From: Trochalopteron elliotii
Taxonomy: Eukaryota > Chordata > Aves > Passeriformes > Leiothrichidae
Direction: 5' to 3'
DNA length: 64,000 nt
Assembly (NCBI GenBank): GCA_024734555.1
Contig: JANPWX010000097.1
Coordinates: forward strand, 3,265,423 to 3,329,422
Under the pieces are notes generated by a model. That model was not told the origin of the DNA. It did not search any database and was given only the letters and a program-made list of their open reading frames with translations. The position numbers and the translations under genes were made by a program. Every line of letters starts with the position of its first letter. Positions within the stretch are counted from its first letter, which is position 1. Positions 1 to 12,187 of the stretch are shown one piece after another.

Positions 1-3000
1 GTATTTTTACTTTTTGTATTTGTAGTGGTATTACTGAGGAGCAACTGCAGTGTAGTTCACAGATAATTAATCAATTAATATGAGAATTATTCTATATCTC
101 TACAGGAACCTAACCCTAGTTCCTCTCAAAGGTATATTCATGTGCCTAGCAGATAAGCTGCCAGACTGCTTCAGCTCATTTTTGAAGGGGTGGGAAGGGA
201 AATTATTTTTACAGAACTGCTAAGATGAAGGTCATAATAGCACTCAAATGGAATTTAGTAGCTCAGAAATAAATAAACTGCTCCAGGGCACAGGTGAGTA
301 TTCAGAGTCTGATTTTGATCCATGGAAAGATTGTGAATAATTTTTCAGTTGTTATGAGACCCTGTGGGATTATCTCTGCACATTTTGTCCCCTGCTTGTA
401 TCAGTGTTCTCCTGTTTTACTGTTCATCACTTCTCCTTTGTCCCTCAGGAAAGACGTCCAGCTACAGCAGAGTTTGGAAGTAAGACTTGAAATGCTAGGA
501 GATTTTACAGTGGTATTTGCTAAGAACTCAGTTTTGAGAGATCTGGAGAAATCTCATTCAACAGAGAAGACAGCTACAGATTTTCTCAGAAAGTTATGGG
601 GTATAATAAAGGAAAACTTAGTTCTTATATTGCAAAATGAAAGTCTGATGCACAACTGCATCTTTCTCCCATTTCCAAGTATATATTGAAAATTGCCATC
701 TGTTTAGGATAATAGAGTTGGGTCTTTTTTCCTCACAAGAGTGTTGATGTTTTCCAGATCACTGTTGATTCCCTTTTGTACTTTTTTTATTTAGGACAAC
801 TATGCACGGGAATTATAACCAAAACTTTAGTGGGTCAACTGAAGCTGTGTAGATGTATTCCTATTTCAACTAATATTACAGAGATGCAATTTCTGCCAAT
901 ATTGTTGTCCCTTGTTAGTACAGTACACTGTGTCTTGCTTGCCTTGCTATTTTTGATATGCAAGCAGATCTCTTGCAGTGGTGGCTTCCTGACACCAGCA
1001 TGTTTCTGTATTTTCACTGCTTCTGTGTATTCTACAGGCTGGATGCTGTAGGTATTTCAAAGACATTATGCAAATTTCTCAGTTTGCCTGTACCATACCT
1101 TTTTCTCCCAAGATCTCTTTTGCCATGTTTTTTCTTTAGAGGAAAATTTGTACATTCAATTTGAATTAGTGCAATTAAGATGCTTTTCTAATGATTTTCT
1201 TATAGGTAATGCACTACCATGGAATGTATGAAAATTTCTTGCTTTAATGAAAATATTCAGTTAATTTTCAGTTCTAGATTAATTCTTCAGCAGCTTCAGA
1301 TAAGGTTCAAATGCATATCTAATCAACTGTGCCGTTCTGAAATTATGGGATAATTTCTTGCCTTTCATTTCCCCCCAGTGGAACTACCTTTGGTGAATGC
1401 CCAGAAATATGAAACAAGAACATAGCAGTCTGGAAGAACTTGAATTTTAATGGAGCAAATACTGAGCAGAATCTAGAATGGGAGGTTAGGAGTTTGGTTT
1501 AGCAATTCCAACCTCTACCCATGCTTCCCATTGACTGTGTGATACTGGCTATGCAAAACAACCTCTACATTTCCCTAGCTGTTAAGGTTGGTTAGCTGAA
1601 TAACATGGCATTTCCTAAAGTTATCTCAGGTCCAAAAAGTGTCCCATATATGTTTTTTACGTATCAAAAACAGTTGCCTGAACCATTTTTTACTCACTGA
1701 ATTGTTCTTGTTGCTCTTATTTAAGCTGCCTTTTGTGTAAGAGACATAAGAAGTGGAAGGATGAAGGTCATAAGCAGCATTAAAAAATGCAGGTCTTTCC
1801 AAAGGTTTTATGTAAACCTTTGCTTTAATTACTATATCTTTACCTGAAAGAAGCTCTTCTTCCATCCTTTTCAGTTTTTCCCACATCAACATTTGGTACT
1901 GCGAAGACACACGTGATAAATCTCAAAATGCTGTTCCACTCCATGAAAATAGTCTTCACTATTACAGGAGCAATGCTGAGAGGGACAGTAAATCAAACAC
2001 ATTCCCATGACAGCATTAAAAAGAAAGCTCCTTAAAAATGATGAATGTCTCCCAGTACTTTCACTAAAGAACACCAGACATTAAAAAAAGACATCTTTAC
2101 AGCTCTCCATCTCTGTTATCAGCACCGCAGGGACCTGCAGAAATTCCATAGGCAGAGAGTCCTGAGAAATGGGGCAGAGGTTGACAAGCAGGTGTTATAT
2201 TATCATTGGAAAATACAGTCTTTGCCTATTGTAGGGGGTTTGTGCCCTATTAAATATGTTGGACTCCTGACAGTGAGATTGCAGAGGTATGGAGACATGT
2301 TTTATTCTCCTGTGGAGTAGTTTTGCTACCTTTTGATTAAGATGGCATGATCATCTTTTATGGCCAAAATACAAGTAAGTACATTAAGAAATTTGGAACT
2401 CTTCCAGTATAGTATTATGATCAGATAACATGATGGAAAAATATATTTGGGAAGGCAATGAACTTTTAAAATTGTTTTCGTTAGCTGGAGAAAAATATTC
2501 ATCCTTGAATCATCTAGATATTTTGTCTTCATACATAGTACTTAGCCTATACATACACAGTCAGAGACAACCATAGGTGAGATAGGAATAGTATGGGGAG
2601 TTTACCTTTCCTGATATCTGCATTCAGTGATTATATATCAAATATTGTTTAGTAGGAGATCAGAAACCATTATCTAAACTAGATAATAATAGGCTTTCAC
2701 CTTTTTTTTTCTATGGCCCAGTCCCATATGACCAGAATTACAGAAAATGGATATGCTAAAATCACAAATCACGAAATTCATATTACATTCCCTGGAAGAT
2801 TTATTGTGCTGTTTCTCAGATGCTGTTGGAGTGAAATTGGATGGAATTGTGGGGTTTGCAATAAACTAAGGCATAAATATGTCTGCCTTAAAAAAAAAAA
2901 AATAAGAAATCAGAATCATAAATAGATAGAGGGCTAAGCAAGTGTACAAGTTAGAATGGTTCAAAATTCTTCCTCTTAAAGTAATGCTGCTGAATCTGAT

Positions 3001-5852
3001 ATCCCTCCTCATCCTCTGTCATATAAGGATATTTATTTATGTGGTGATTTGGTTGCTTACAGTGTACTGAAAACTTGGAAGCTAATTGCATTGCCTAACT
3101 TTTAGATAAATTGTAAGTTGTTTTTGTTTCCTCCCTAGCTGAAAATGTGGGGATTCATCTTGATGTTGAGGACATAATTTCCTAAAAATTTGCAAATGAA
3201 ACTTCCTATCACCACTTAAACTAGAAATGATTCTACCTTAAATATATTCAGGAAATGGTGGAAAAAAGATACAAACTCAATAACACCTTATCTCGAATTT
3301 GGAGACAACAAGAAAAGTTTATGCTGCATAAATTAAAATTTCAGGTGGAAATATAAGAAGAGTACGAGTTTTTCTTTCACAGGAAATTCTGTGAATATTT
3401 TTGTTGACTTCCTAAGACTGTTAAAAAATTAATGTTATCCCAGTAAATCTAGTTGCCATAGAATTAATCTAATTTCTTACTGAAAATAGATTTGGTATGA
3501 CAAATTTATTTTTTAGTACTAGTTAATGCCATTCTCTTACTCCATCCATTAATTTTCCACGACAATTTAGGGTAAAAAAATCAAATTCAGTTCTCCCAGA
3601 CTTTAGTCATTCTCACAGTTTCTTGTATAGATGAAGTAATGTGAATGCATCTGGAAAGATTTTTCTGCTTTTAGTTTAAGATGTGGGATATTATATAAAT
3701 TTCAGCAATATGTTAAATTACTTATACATAAACTGAGTTCAATTTATACTAATAGTTTAAATGTACACAGAGAGACAACACTGGTGCCAAACTGGAGCAG
3801 AGTGGGTATCAGTAGCAGTTCATCACAAACATTCCCCTGCTGAGGCATCATTTCTACTCACAAATAAAAAGCCTGTTTAAAATGCTGGTGTGACTGAGAG
3901 TTGGGCCTAAAGTATCTGGATTTGCAAGAATATTATAATTATGAGCCTGTGCACCAAAATGAAATTCAGAAACTACAGAGTTAATAGTAGCTGGATGAAA
4001 TTTGAGGCAAGATTGGATCACTGGTATTCAGTGCAATTAGAAAAACCTGTAATTTTGTATGTAGTACTTCTGAACACTGGAACATCTTATTTGAGTTCAA
4101 GCTGAGCCTTTTATCAAATGTAAGACAAGCACCAAAAATTCAGATCTTCTAACTTCAGCGTAAGTACAAAATCTGCCTCCTCTTCAGAGTGAACAACATG
4201 GATTAATATTGGAGCCCATTTAGAGCAAGCTATCCCAAACATCCTTGGACAGAATTCCTATAGAGATAGCAATTTTATTTTTCCTGCCTCAGTTGATACT
4301 GATGCATCACTAAGTTTATTGAATTTCTGATGACTCAAACATAATATAATGAAAACACACTAAAATAAACTATTGCCATAAAAAGGAAACAAGTCTAAAC
4401 AAGAATATTTTAGTATGGATATATAGAGCTGTAATATGGATATATAAAGCAGTATTAAGAGCTGAATCCATCAGAAGGTTACTAGCTTGGCTGCAATGCC
4501 ATGTATTCTTTTATGGAGGCTTTAAAATCACCAGGGCTGATTTGTAATGCTAGGCATCATGACAAAACCTCTGGCAGACTCCTCGTCTAAACTTCCTGAT
4601 GAGGTAACCATCAGTTCAGCAGGGTAAGCAAGGCCTGTGATTTAGTGGGTTCTCTTATTTAAATTGTCCTTTTAGAACCCAAGTATTGTGCTGCAGGGTT
4701 TGGGTTTTCTTTAGTTTTTTTAAACACAGTGATTGTAGTTATTCCGGGGGAATAAATTAAGAAAATCAAGGCAGCTAAATTATTTCACACACATACAAGC
4801 ATCTGTCAGATGTGTCAGATGAGTGTTTTTTTTGGTATTTTTTCTTTTAACTATAGCAGGTGTGTCTAAGAAGAGACTGTATTGTAAGAATGGAAAGACT
4901 TCATGTTTTTAAAATTTGATCGCTCCATGTGGCTCTTCAGAGAGAAAAATACCACTTTTAAAGGTGATTTTTAATGCAGCAGACACAAATTGTTAAAAGT
5001 GTCTAGTAATTAGAATCATAAAAATGAATGCAGTGGTGCATAAGCAAGAAATAAGGACGGATTATCTATTTTTAACCCTAAGGACAAATCCCTCCTTGAA
5101 AAACTACTAAGAAAATTAGTGGATTCTCCATTTTTTGATGGTTTGAAAGAAAGTCTGGATTCTGGGCTGGGCTGAAGTCCAGGCTGGTAGAACAAGCTGT
5201 TAAGACTCATCTCTTGTAATCTTCTTGACCCCCTTCTCACCTCTGCTGTCTCTTCTTCCAAGGGCCACAGCTCTGGGATGAGTTTTGAGCCTAGTTCAGG
5301 CTTTGTGTTCTGGCCACCCCCAGCACACAAACACTTTGCCATACCAGGACAGGGTTTCCACGAGGCTTTCTGTGAAGCCTTTAAAGCAGAAAGGGACAGT
5401 TTTTAATCTGAGCCAGGCCTGGCCTGGAGGCTGAAAAAGCCCCTCAGAGCATCTGAGGTGTGAGGGCAAGACTGAGCAGAGGGAGGGACCACGAGGGAGT
5501 GGTTCTGGGGTGATACACCTTTCTTCAGAGCCTGTCCTTGCTGGGGTAGTGGGGAAGGGAAAGGGTCATCCTGCAGCACATGGGGATGTTCTTGGACTTG
5601 TGTCTGTGTAGTGTTTAATGCTACCTCTTTCTCAGGTCTTGTATTGGCCAAGAAGTGGAGTCTGGCAGTGTATGGGTTGTGCACAAATGCAGAGGTCAGG
5701 CAAAGCTAAAACCTTTGGTTTGCAAAGGAAGAATTTGCTGTTTATTGCTGTAATATACAAAAATGAATAATTCAAGCTAAATGGTGTTTCTTAGATAGCA
5801 TACTAGAAGTGAAAATAATATTTTTCTGGTTAATTCCTTTTTCCAATTGAAG
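1..5852 (+). other. SMOC2: SMOC2 intron, 3' part (5' end outside window)
   Basis: Non-coding sequence ending in the acceptor AG at 5851-5852. I looked for the expected preceding exon, the first thyroglobulin type-1 domain with a Cys-Trp-Cys codon pattern (TGC TGG TG), and did not find it, so the intron extends upstream. It is mostly AT-rich, with short homopolymers such as the A-run near 2889-2901. A GC-rich block is listed separately. Small open frames (for example minus-strand 5016-5342, 108 codons) show no family resemblance I recognise. Confidence 0.8.
5160..5700. other. GC-rich intronic block
   Basis: About 540 bases are clearly richer in G and C than the surrounding AT-rich intron, with runs such as GGCCTGGCCTGGAGG near 5418 and GGGGTAGTGGGGAAGGGAAAGGG near 5542-5565. 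It ends about 150 bases before the 5853-5900 exon. No exon with proper splice sites and no recognised repeat family was identified. It could be an old unclassified repeat or a conserved regulatory element; the sequence alone does not decide. Confidence 0.45.
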
Positions 5853-5900
5853 GTTCAGTGAGTGAGAAGCTGCCACAACGAGAAGGTGCAGGCAAAACAG
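5853..5900 (+). CDS. SMOC2: SMOC2 internal exon: start of SMOC-specific linker
   Basis: A 48-nt exon. The acceptor AG is at 5851-5852 and the donor GTAAAT starts at 5901. The first two bases (GT) complete a Gly codon from the previous exon, 15 full codons follow (SVSEKLPQREGAGKT), and a final G starts an Asp codon finished in the next exon. This is phase 1 in and phase 1 out, so skipping it would keep the frame. The peptide matches the segment just after the first thyroglobulin type-1 domain of SMOC2 and is hydrophilic and charged, as expected for a flexible extracellular linker. It is too short to stand out as an open frame and was recognised by homology and splice sites. Confidence 0.93.
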
Positions 5901-6083
5901 GTAAATATCTTAGCTGGCCTTTAAATAGAAACTAAAATACCTGTGGGAGATACTACTGTGATTTTCCATATATATAAATTATCAATATAGATTTGTGATG
6001 TATTATAGCTGCATATGTAATATGTATGTGTGCATGCATGATGATATTAATTTTATGTTTACATTGTAGATATTTAGTAAACT

Positions 6084-6115
<32 letters not shown>

Positions 6116-9100
6116 CATGTATTTAGATGTATATATGTATGCATAGACACTGTATTTTTCTAGTCTCAGTCCTATAGACTTTGCAATTCAATGCTGTTTG
6201 GAAGACAACATTCCTTCCCAAATCTATACTCGGAAATATTTTCCCATACTTGATACCTTTTCTGGAGGACAGATTATTCTGTCTCTTCAATAAAGGTAGC
6301 ATTCTGCAGTCCCAAAATCTTGGGAACTGGAGTTGTCACTTTATTACCATAGCAATTAGTGCTTGAGTCATCTTGGACCAAGCACTTCGCTTTTATATTG
6401 TGATTAATTCATCTGATGTCTTATATTTATGGCCAGAAGATTGTTGTTTGATACAGGTCATGATGTATGTCTTTTTGGCAGGACAAAATCTGATGTGAAT
6501 AGCTGAATAGCTGTGACATATCTGGTAGATTTAAATGAATGAGATGTCTATAGTCTAAACAAAATTAAAGCTTAAACTCTCCAAACACTTGAAAGAAATT
6601 TAAATTCAGCTGAAAACAGCATACTGAATATTTCTGTCACTTACACTGCATAAATTAATTTTGAAGTTAGTAATTTTTGTTCTAATGTTAATGCCTGTCT
6701 ATTTGGTGTATGGTAAATATAATTGACCTTTTTTTTACAGGATCTTTTGCAGTATTATGATAAACCTAACATTTAAATAAACTATAGTTCTGTTAGGCTA
6801 AAAGAATCACTATTTCTTTAAGGCTAATAATTACAAAATACTGAAGTGTTCCTCCTTCATGTATTTCCAGACAACTTGTGGGTTCCACTAACCTTAGGTT
6901 GTCAATTTTCTTCAGGTCTGGACGTTCATTTTCAGCTTTGAACTGACTGAACTATCTCGTATATAAAACTTGACTGGAATCCTTTCTTTTTGTTTGTGGC
7001 TGTGGTGGCTGAGTGCCTGAACCCTGAATGAACAGTCATAGAACAAGGAAATGAGCACAGTTTATCAAATCTCCCTTCTTACCATGTGTATTTGTGTCTC
7101 AAGTGACATGATTTCATTTTACTCATGCCTGGTTTTTGTTCTCCAGCACAAGCCTGCAGCATGAGAGGCTTCTGACCTGGTTCCCTGGTGGTCCTTGCTT
7201 CTTCTCAAATGCTGCTGTCTTCCTCTCCTCACCCTTCTTCCAGATAGTCACTGCCTTATGCTTTAAACAAAGTAATGCTGTCACAGACATCCCAAATTAT
7301 TTAGGGACCCTCACAGAGTAGGGACCAGGATCATACATCTACCTGACTTAAAGAGCTGTGCATCAGCTCAGTGTAGTAAAACATATTTTGTAGCTCAGCT
7401 TGCAAGGGCACTGTAGTATTTTTTGCAACAATCGTAACACTCTTCCTCTTCCCTCCACACATTTCTGTGGACTAATCAGGGTTGTGTGCCCATATTGTAG
7501 CCTAGCAAGCTTGGACTGGTTCACAGTGCTCTCAGTGCCTCAGAGGACGTGCTTCAGACCTTCAAGGTGTGGTCTTGAGGTCTCCTCAAGAGACACCATG
7601 GATTTAATCTGAGACAGTCTCCCCTTACAAGATGTCTCATAGATACGGATCTGGTGAGCCATATCTGTTGTAGTTGGGCACCTTGCTTTCTCTGGGTATT
7701 CCAACACTGAAAGAAAATATCCAGCTGCAGATATTGGAGATCGGGAGCTTCGTTTGCATGTTTGTAAATTTAAACATTAAACTGAACAGAAATGAAGCTT
7801 AAAATATATTCCCTTAAGTATGTTCTCTGGCCCCACAGTTCTCTCCTCTATCCAAGGGAAATATTTATACTCTGAAAAGCACAGGTGTCAGAGTTAGGAT
7901 CACATTTCTTTTTCTCTGATTCTTAGCTGACTGCAGGACTGTGTTCTTGGTAACAACTCTGAAAACAGAACAAACAGAATTTAAACAGGATTGTGTTTAA
8001 ATATATGGACTGGAATGCGTGTGCCAGCCAGGAAGAATTGTGCAATTAGTCTGTGAGATATCTAATTCATATCAATCCTTTAACATATGACATATTACAA
8101 CACCACCAAAACTGTTTTAAATGCTGCTTGAACAGAGTTCAGGAGGCTAATTTTGATTGGGCTGATTATCACTGAGTTGCAGCATTATGCTGAATTTCAG
8201 GTGATTACATATGATTAAATGTGTTACAAACTGAAATTGTGTACCAAAAAATGACTAGAAAAGTGTCATTTAAATGCAGACCCAATTTCTGGCTTGGCTC
8301 TGGGTAGGATCTGCCTTCCATAATTACCTTCTGAAATACTGGGTTTCCTGAATCACGTACTGATTGATGATCTGAATATGTGTCTTGATTTTCACTACAC
8401 TGGGATACTTGATGGCCTCTCTGAAATTAATCAATGGTCTTATTCCACCACCCAGAGGACACCACAGACATGCCAGCAAAGCTGATGAGGAGTGACAGTC
8501 TTTCATAGCATTGGAGCAAAGTATCTTGCCATTGTGTGGACATGAAGAATGACCACTCTTAAATCTCTTTATGCCTTGGTTAGATAATTTTGCTTTGATA
8601 ATAAGCTCCTGTTGCTGCTGCTTTGGTTTTCTGAAAAGCATAAAGGTCACTATTCCATGGCTGGAAATTTTTTTTTACCTGCTGTCAGTATCTACTTGGT
8701 ATCTGTATTTGGTGTGACCTAGACTGTGACCCTTGGAGGCAAAGGTCAGAGTGATCCCAAATCCTCTGCATGATTTAAGGAAAACTTAACTTTTTTTTTT
8801 TTTAAATTCCTTTTTTAAAAAAGTGATGGTGATAGCAAAGAGAACATGAGACTCTTCTGAATGGCTGTAGCAAGAAGAAAAGGAGAGATAGTGTTAACCT
8901 AAAAGCTGCTTCTCCCTCATTACCCAGGTAAGGCTACATGCCAGAAGCAGCTTCTCAGTTACCTTTGGTTCTGTCTCCCATGAAGATGCCAAGAAAACAA
9001 TCTGGAAACTATTTTGGTCCGAGATCCAAGTGTGAAACTGCAAGAAATAGTAATAAAACCTTAGCACGGAAGATGCTGTTTACTGCAGTACACCTTGGTC

Positions 9101-9921
9101 TTGGAGTTAGCTTCATGCCACTGGAAAATATGACTGGAAAATATGTACTAGCATGGCCTCCTGAGTCATATTTACCCCACATCTGCAATAGTTTTAAATA
9201 ACAAAAACATAATAAAGATGGATCTTTGGTACCACTCTGTTTAACAAAAGCTTATTTAAATAGGTTTTTTTTCTTGTTTAATTTTTCTTTCCCAGCACTA
9301 CGTCCACTGTGCTTTGCTGAACCTAAAATGACTCATATCGTGTCATTTCTGTAATTTTCCCTCCCTCTTTTCTTGCAGTCATGGTTGGTAGTGGGTGGAT
9401 GGAGAATGCTGACCAGAGGAGTTGTGCAAAAAATATTCTGGTTATATAATCTGTTAATCTTACTTATAAAATCAACTTGATTCTTAAATAGATCCTGCTG
9501 TGCTTAAATAAAACATTTGATTTTAAGGTATCTGCAGCCACTCATTCTCTCCAGACTTTTTTGTTTTCACAGGTCTCACTTCTTCTATACAATTATTTAA
9601 TTATTTCTTTAGAAATGCTGATTTTTCAGTTATAATCTATAGGTATCAGTGTGCAGCATTAGAAATGAAGAATTACACTCCAGAGAGCAACTTGATCACT
9701 TCATGAATCACCAAAGAACTTGCAATAAATTCATCATCCATAACCTCAAACCCCATTCATTTGTAAAACATAAGTCAGTATATGTAATATATCTGTACTG
9801 TGTAGTGCTATAAAGAATGTTTAATTTTAAATTGAATTATTGTTTACTGGCCGGGGCTATGTGCAAATCATTATTTTCAATCATGTATGTACACTTATTT
9901 AGCTTACTCTCATAATTGTAG
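5901..9921 (+). other. SMOC2: SMOC2 intron (about 4.0 kb)
   Basis: Intron between the two first linker exons, from the GTAAAT donor to the alternative acceptors at 9920-9921 or 9953-9954. It contains an AT-rich stretch with a TA dinucleotide tract (6084-6110), poly-T near 8791-8803, and no recognised gene. The open frames 8324-8650 (minus) and 8938-9201 (plus) show no recognisable family and are treated as chance. Confidence 0.85.
6084..6110. repeat. (TA)n microsatellite
   Basis: Uninterrupted TA dinucleotides for 27 bases, set in a broader AT-rich and TG/CA-rich patch from about 5965 to 6145 with scattered TATGTATG and GCATGCATG motifs. Likely polymorphic by slippage. It lies about 200 bases downstream of the 5853-5900 exon and well clear of both splice sites. 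Confidence 0.95.
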
Positions 9922-9954
9922 TCTCCTTGCAAATCTTTTCCATTCTGAATTCAG
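9920..9954 (+). other. SMOC2: Tandem in-frame 3' splice sites, 33 nt apart
   Basis: Two AG acceptors, ending at 9921 and 9954, flank 33 bases without a stop in the SMOC2 frame. Both leave the downstream phase unchanged, so choice between them would switch an 11-residue hydrophobic insertion on or off in the extracellular linker. The encoded peptide closely matches the insertion I remember from the longer human isoform, which suggests the choice has been kept since the mammal-bird split. Confidence 0.72.
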
Positions 9955-10005
9955 ATGATGCCTCAGCTCCCGCGCTGGAGACTCAGCCTCAAGGTGATGA
10001 AGAAG
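9922..10005 (+). CDS. SMOC2: SMOC2 internal exon, long form (alternative acceptor)
   Basis: An 84-nt alternative form of the exon whose short form is 9955-10005. An upstream acceptor AG at 9920-9921 adds 33 bases that stay open and in frame: with the G from the previous exon they read VSLQIFSILNS, followed by the short-form DDASAPALE. I recall a longer human SMOC2 isoform with a nearly identical 11-residue insertion at this point, and SMOC1 has a similar hydrophobic insert. Conservation of the peptide supports real use of this acceptor. The upstream polypyrimidine tract is weak (CTTACTCTCATAATTGTAG), so the long form may be the minor one. Which form dominates cannot be told from sequence. Confidence 0.75.
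9955..10005 (+). CDS. SMOC2: SMOC2 internal exon, short form: acidic linker
   Basis: A 51-nt exon with acceptor AG at 9953-9954 (preceded by TTTTCCATTCTGAATTC) and donor GTGAGC at 10006. AT completes an Asp codon, 16 codons follow (DASAPALETQPQGDEE), and a G begins the next Asp. Phase is 1 in and 1 out. The peptide is acidic and rich in Pro, Ala and Gln, fitting the unstructured SMOC-specific region between the two thyroglobulin domains. A second GT (AAG then GTGATG at 9991-9999) lies 12 bases inside the exon and could act as a weak in-frame alternative donor. Confidence 0.94.
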
Positions 10006-10781
10006 GTGAGCAGATTTAACAGTGTGGTATTAAACTATGCAGTTATGGACTGTATTCCACAACATAAAATGCCATCTTAAGAGTATCTACAGCTGCTGGG
10101 GCAGTTGCAAGAAATTGCAAACATCTGTTCTTTTTTCAGGAACAACAAAGACAATGGACACAGTAGAGTCTTACAGGCAGTGAATTTTCTATGATAGTTT
10201 TGAGATGAGACTTTACATGGGGAGACCAGCATCAGCAATTTTAATTGTCTCTACTTAGGGCAGACACAAGTTTTAAACTTGAGCCAAAATGCAGATTAAA
10301 ACTCTTATGTTCAAATAAGCAAGTCAAAGGGTAAATTCTATCCTCAGCATAATGACTAGTAATATCACTGTTAAGGCTGATATTTTGTGAGGGTTATTTG
10401 TCTCTGGAGAAATTAATTGCCATTAAATATGCAATAATAGTCCTATGTTGTGGCTGCCTTATCACTCTCTGCGAGTCTTGCAGAATTTGGTCTGCAGCTG
10501 TTACATATTTTGGGTTCAGACTAGAACGTTTTTATTTTAATTGAACATAATTTTCATCTAAAAGTATTTATTTCAATCTTCTGTACAAATAGGATAAGGA
10601 AGGGACTGCCCATACCTTTGCATGAATAATAGTCTTAACTGCCCTAATATAAACCAGTGTGGCTTTTTTTTAAAGATCTGTGTTTCTTTAAAACTAGCTA
10701 CGTACTATTCAGTTGCTAATAACTTTTAAAAATGTTAACATTTATAAAGTAATTTCTGTTGCCTTTTTTTTTTTTTTCTAG
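10006..10781 (+). other. SMOC2: SMOC2 intron (776 nt)
   Basis: Short intron from donor GTGAGC to an acceptor with a strong polypyrimidine tract (CC followed by about 14 T, then CTAG) at 10762-10781. No repeat or gene was recognised inside. Confidence 0.93.
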
Positions 10782-10856
10782 ATATAGCTTCTCGTTATCC
10801 TACTTTATGGACTGAGCAAGTAAAGAGTAGACAGAACAAAACCAATAAAAGCTCAG
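10782..10856 (+). CDS. SMOC2: SMOC2 internal exon: conserved linker motif with two sequons
   Basis: A 75-nt exon with acceptor AG at 10780-10781 and donor GTAAGA at 10857. AT completes the Asp codon, 24 codons follow (including ASRYPTLWTEQVKS and RQNKTNKSS), and a G starts an Ala codon completed 25 kb downstream. Phase is 1 in and 1 out. The SRYPTLWTEQVKSRQNKTNK stretch is diagnostic for SMOC2. Two overlapping N-glycosylation sequons, Asn-Lys-Thr and Asn-Lys-Ser, are visible. A second AG at 10786-10787 makes a possible tandem acceptor that would remove two codons (Asp-Ile) without changing frame. Confidence 0.95.
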
Positions 10857-12157
10857 GTAAGAAACTGAGGTTGTCCTTACTTTGCAAAGCTCCTGTGAAG
10901 ATATGCATGAACCATTTTAATAACCATCATGCTTCCACTCTTGTTGTATGATAGTACCTTAATGAGTTGCATGGTGATGATTTACTAAGCTCATGCATCA
11001 TACGTTCCTTTTATAGAGAAGTACATTTGGCCAGGCTTTACTTGGCTAAAGTGGAATTAATCCACTAAAGTCTCTGGCTCACACTTATTTGCATCTGTTA
11101 GTGAGTCAGACATTTTTTTTTACATTCTTTTTAATTTTCTTCCTCTTTTTAGTCTGTTTATTTTTGAGTTATACGTAGCAAGAAGATGCTTGTAAAACAA
11201 CAGCGTGGGTTACATGTTTTTGGTGGTAAATCTTAGGAGGCAAACCTGAAAAGAAGCAAACTCCCATCAGGAGCCACTTTTCAGTGAGCAGGATTCAGAA
11301 AGACAGTGTTACCTGCTTTTTACTACATCAGTCAACTGCTATTTACAAACTGAATATTAGTTTGGTGTGAATTAATTGTATTGCTTTTTAAAAATAATTG
11401 TGGAATTCTGGCTTTACTTATTTTCATCACTGTTTAGAATTGGGCTTTTTAAAACTGGACTAGGAATGTCAGGTGAATGTCCTAAGACTGAAGTCTCTGT
11501 ATTACTCGGATAAATTCAGTGTTTTGGTAGTTGATAAATTTTGATTCCTTTCTCATTGCTCCTTTCTTTCAGTGGGATAAACTTTAGAGAATCTTCCTGG
11601 TTTCTATTTCTGTGGAAAAATGTATAATTTGAAAGGAAACAGTAATGATGTAGGCTATGATTCAGTAAATCATCCCAAACCACGCTTCAAATCAAGTAAA
11701 AATTGAGGTTATGCTTTGCATTAAGTACTGTCCTTAAGTATTTTAAGTATATTGAATTGAGGTCCAAAAGCATTTATAAAAGACAAAAAATCGTCATAAG
11801 AAAGGAAGCAAGATGCTAAAAGGCTTAAAGATTCCTTTATACAAGTTATTTTTAACATCAGTGCAATAATTATTAATAATTTTTTTTCTCTTCTTGATTT
11901 TCCAGTAGGCACTTAAGGAAAGGCCCTTAAACAGTGTAGACGAGTTTGAAGCAAATACTTTTCATGCTGGAGATTTAATTTGTCATTTCTTTAGTCAGTG
12001 TGGGCAAGAACAGAATCCGTTTGGGATTTCTGTAGCAGAAAATATGTGTATGGAAATCTGTCACTGTTAGGAGTGTTTGTGTAATTTTTACAATGCTAGA
12101 GACTAAAGCAAGACTCTTTGACTTTGCAGTGTAGCTGCTGGAAGCCGGAGCTTCAAC

Positions 12158-12187
12158 ACACACACACATACACACGTGCACACACAG
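12158..12187. repeat. Imperfect (CA)n microsatellite
   Basis: Alternating CA units broken by ACATAC and ACGTGC interruptions. The breaks suggest an older, slowly mutating tract within the 25 kb intron. Confidence 0.85.

Noticed and set aside
5016..5342. Minus-strand 108-codon frame in and beside the GC-rich block
   Set aside because: Raised GC lowers stop-codon frequency. There is no recognisable family and no splice-site support.
8324..8650. Minus-strand 108-codon frame
   Set aside because: No recognisable domain or similarity; lies inside an intron.
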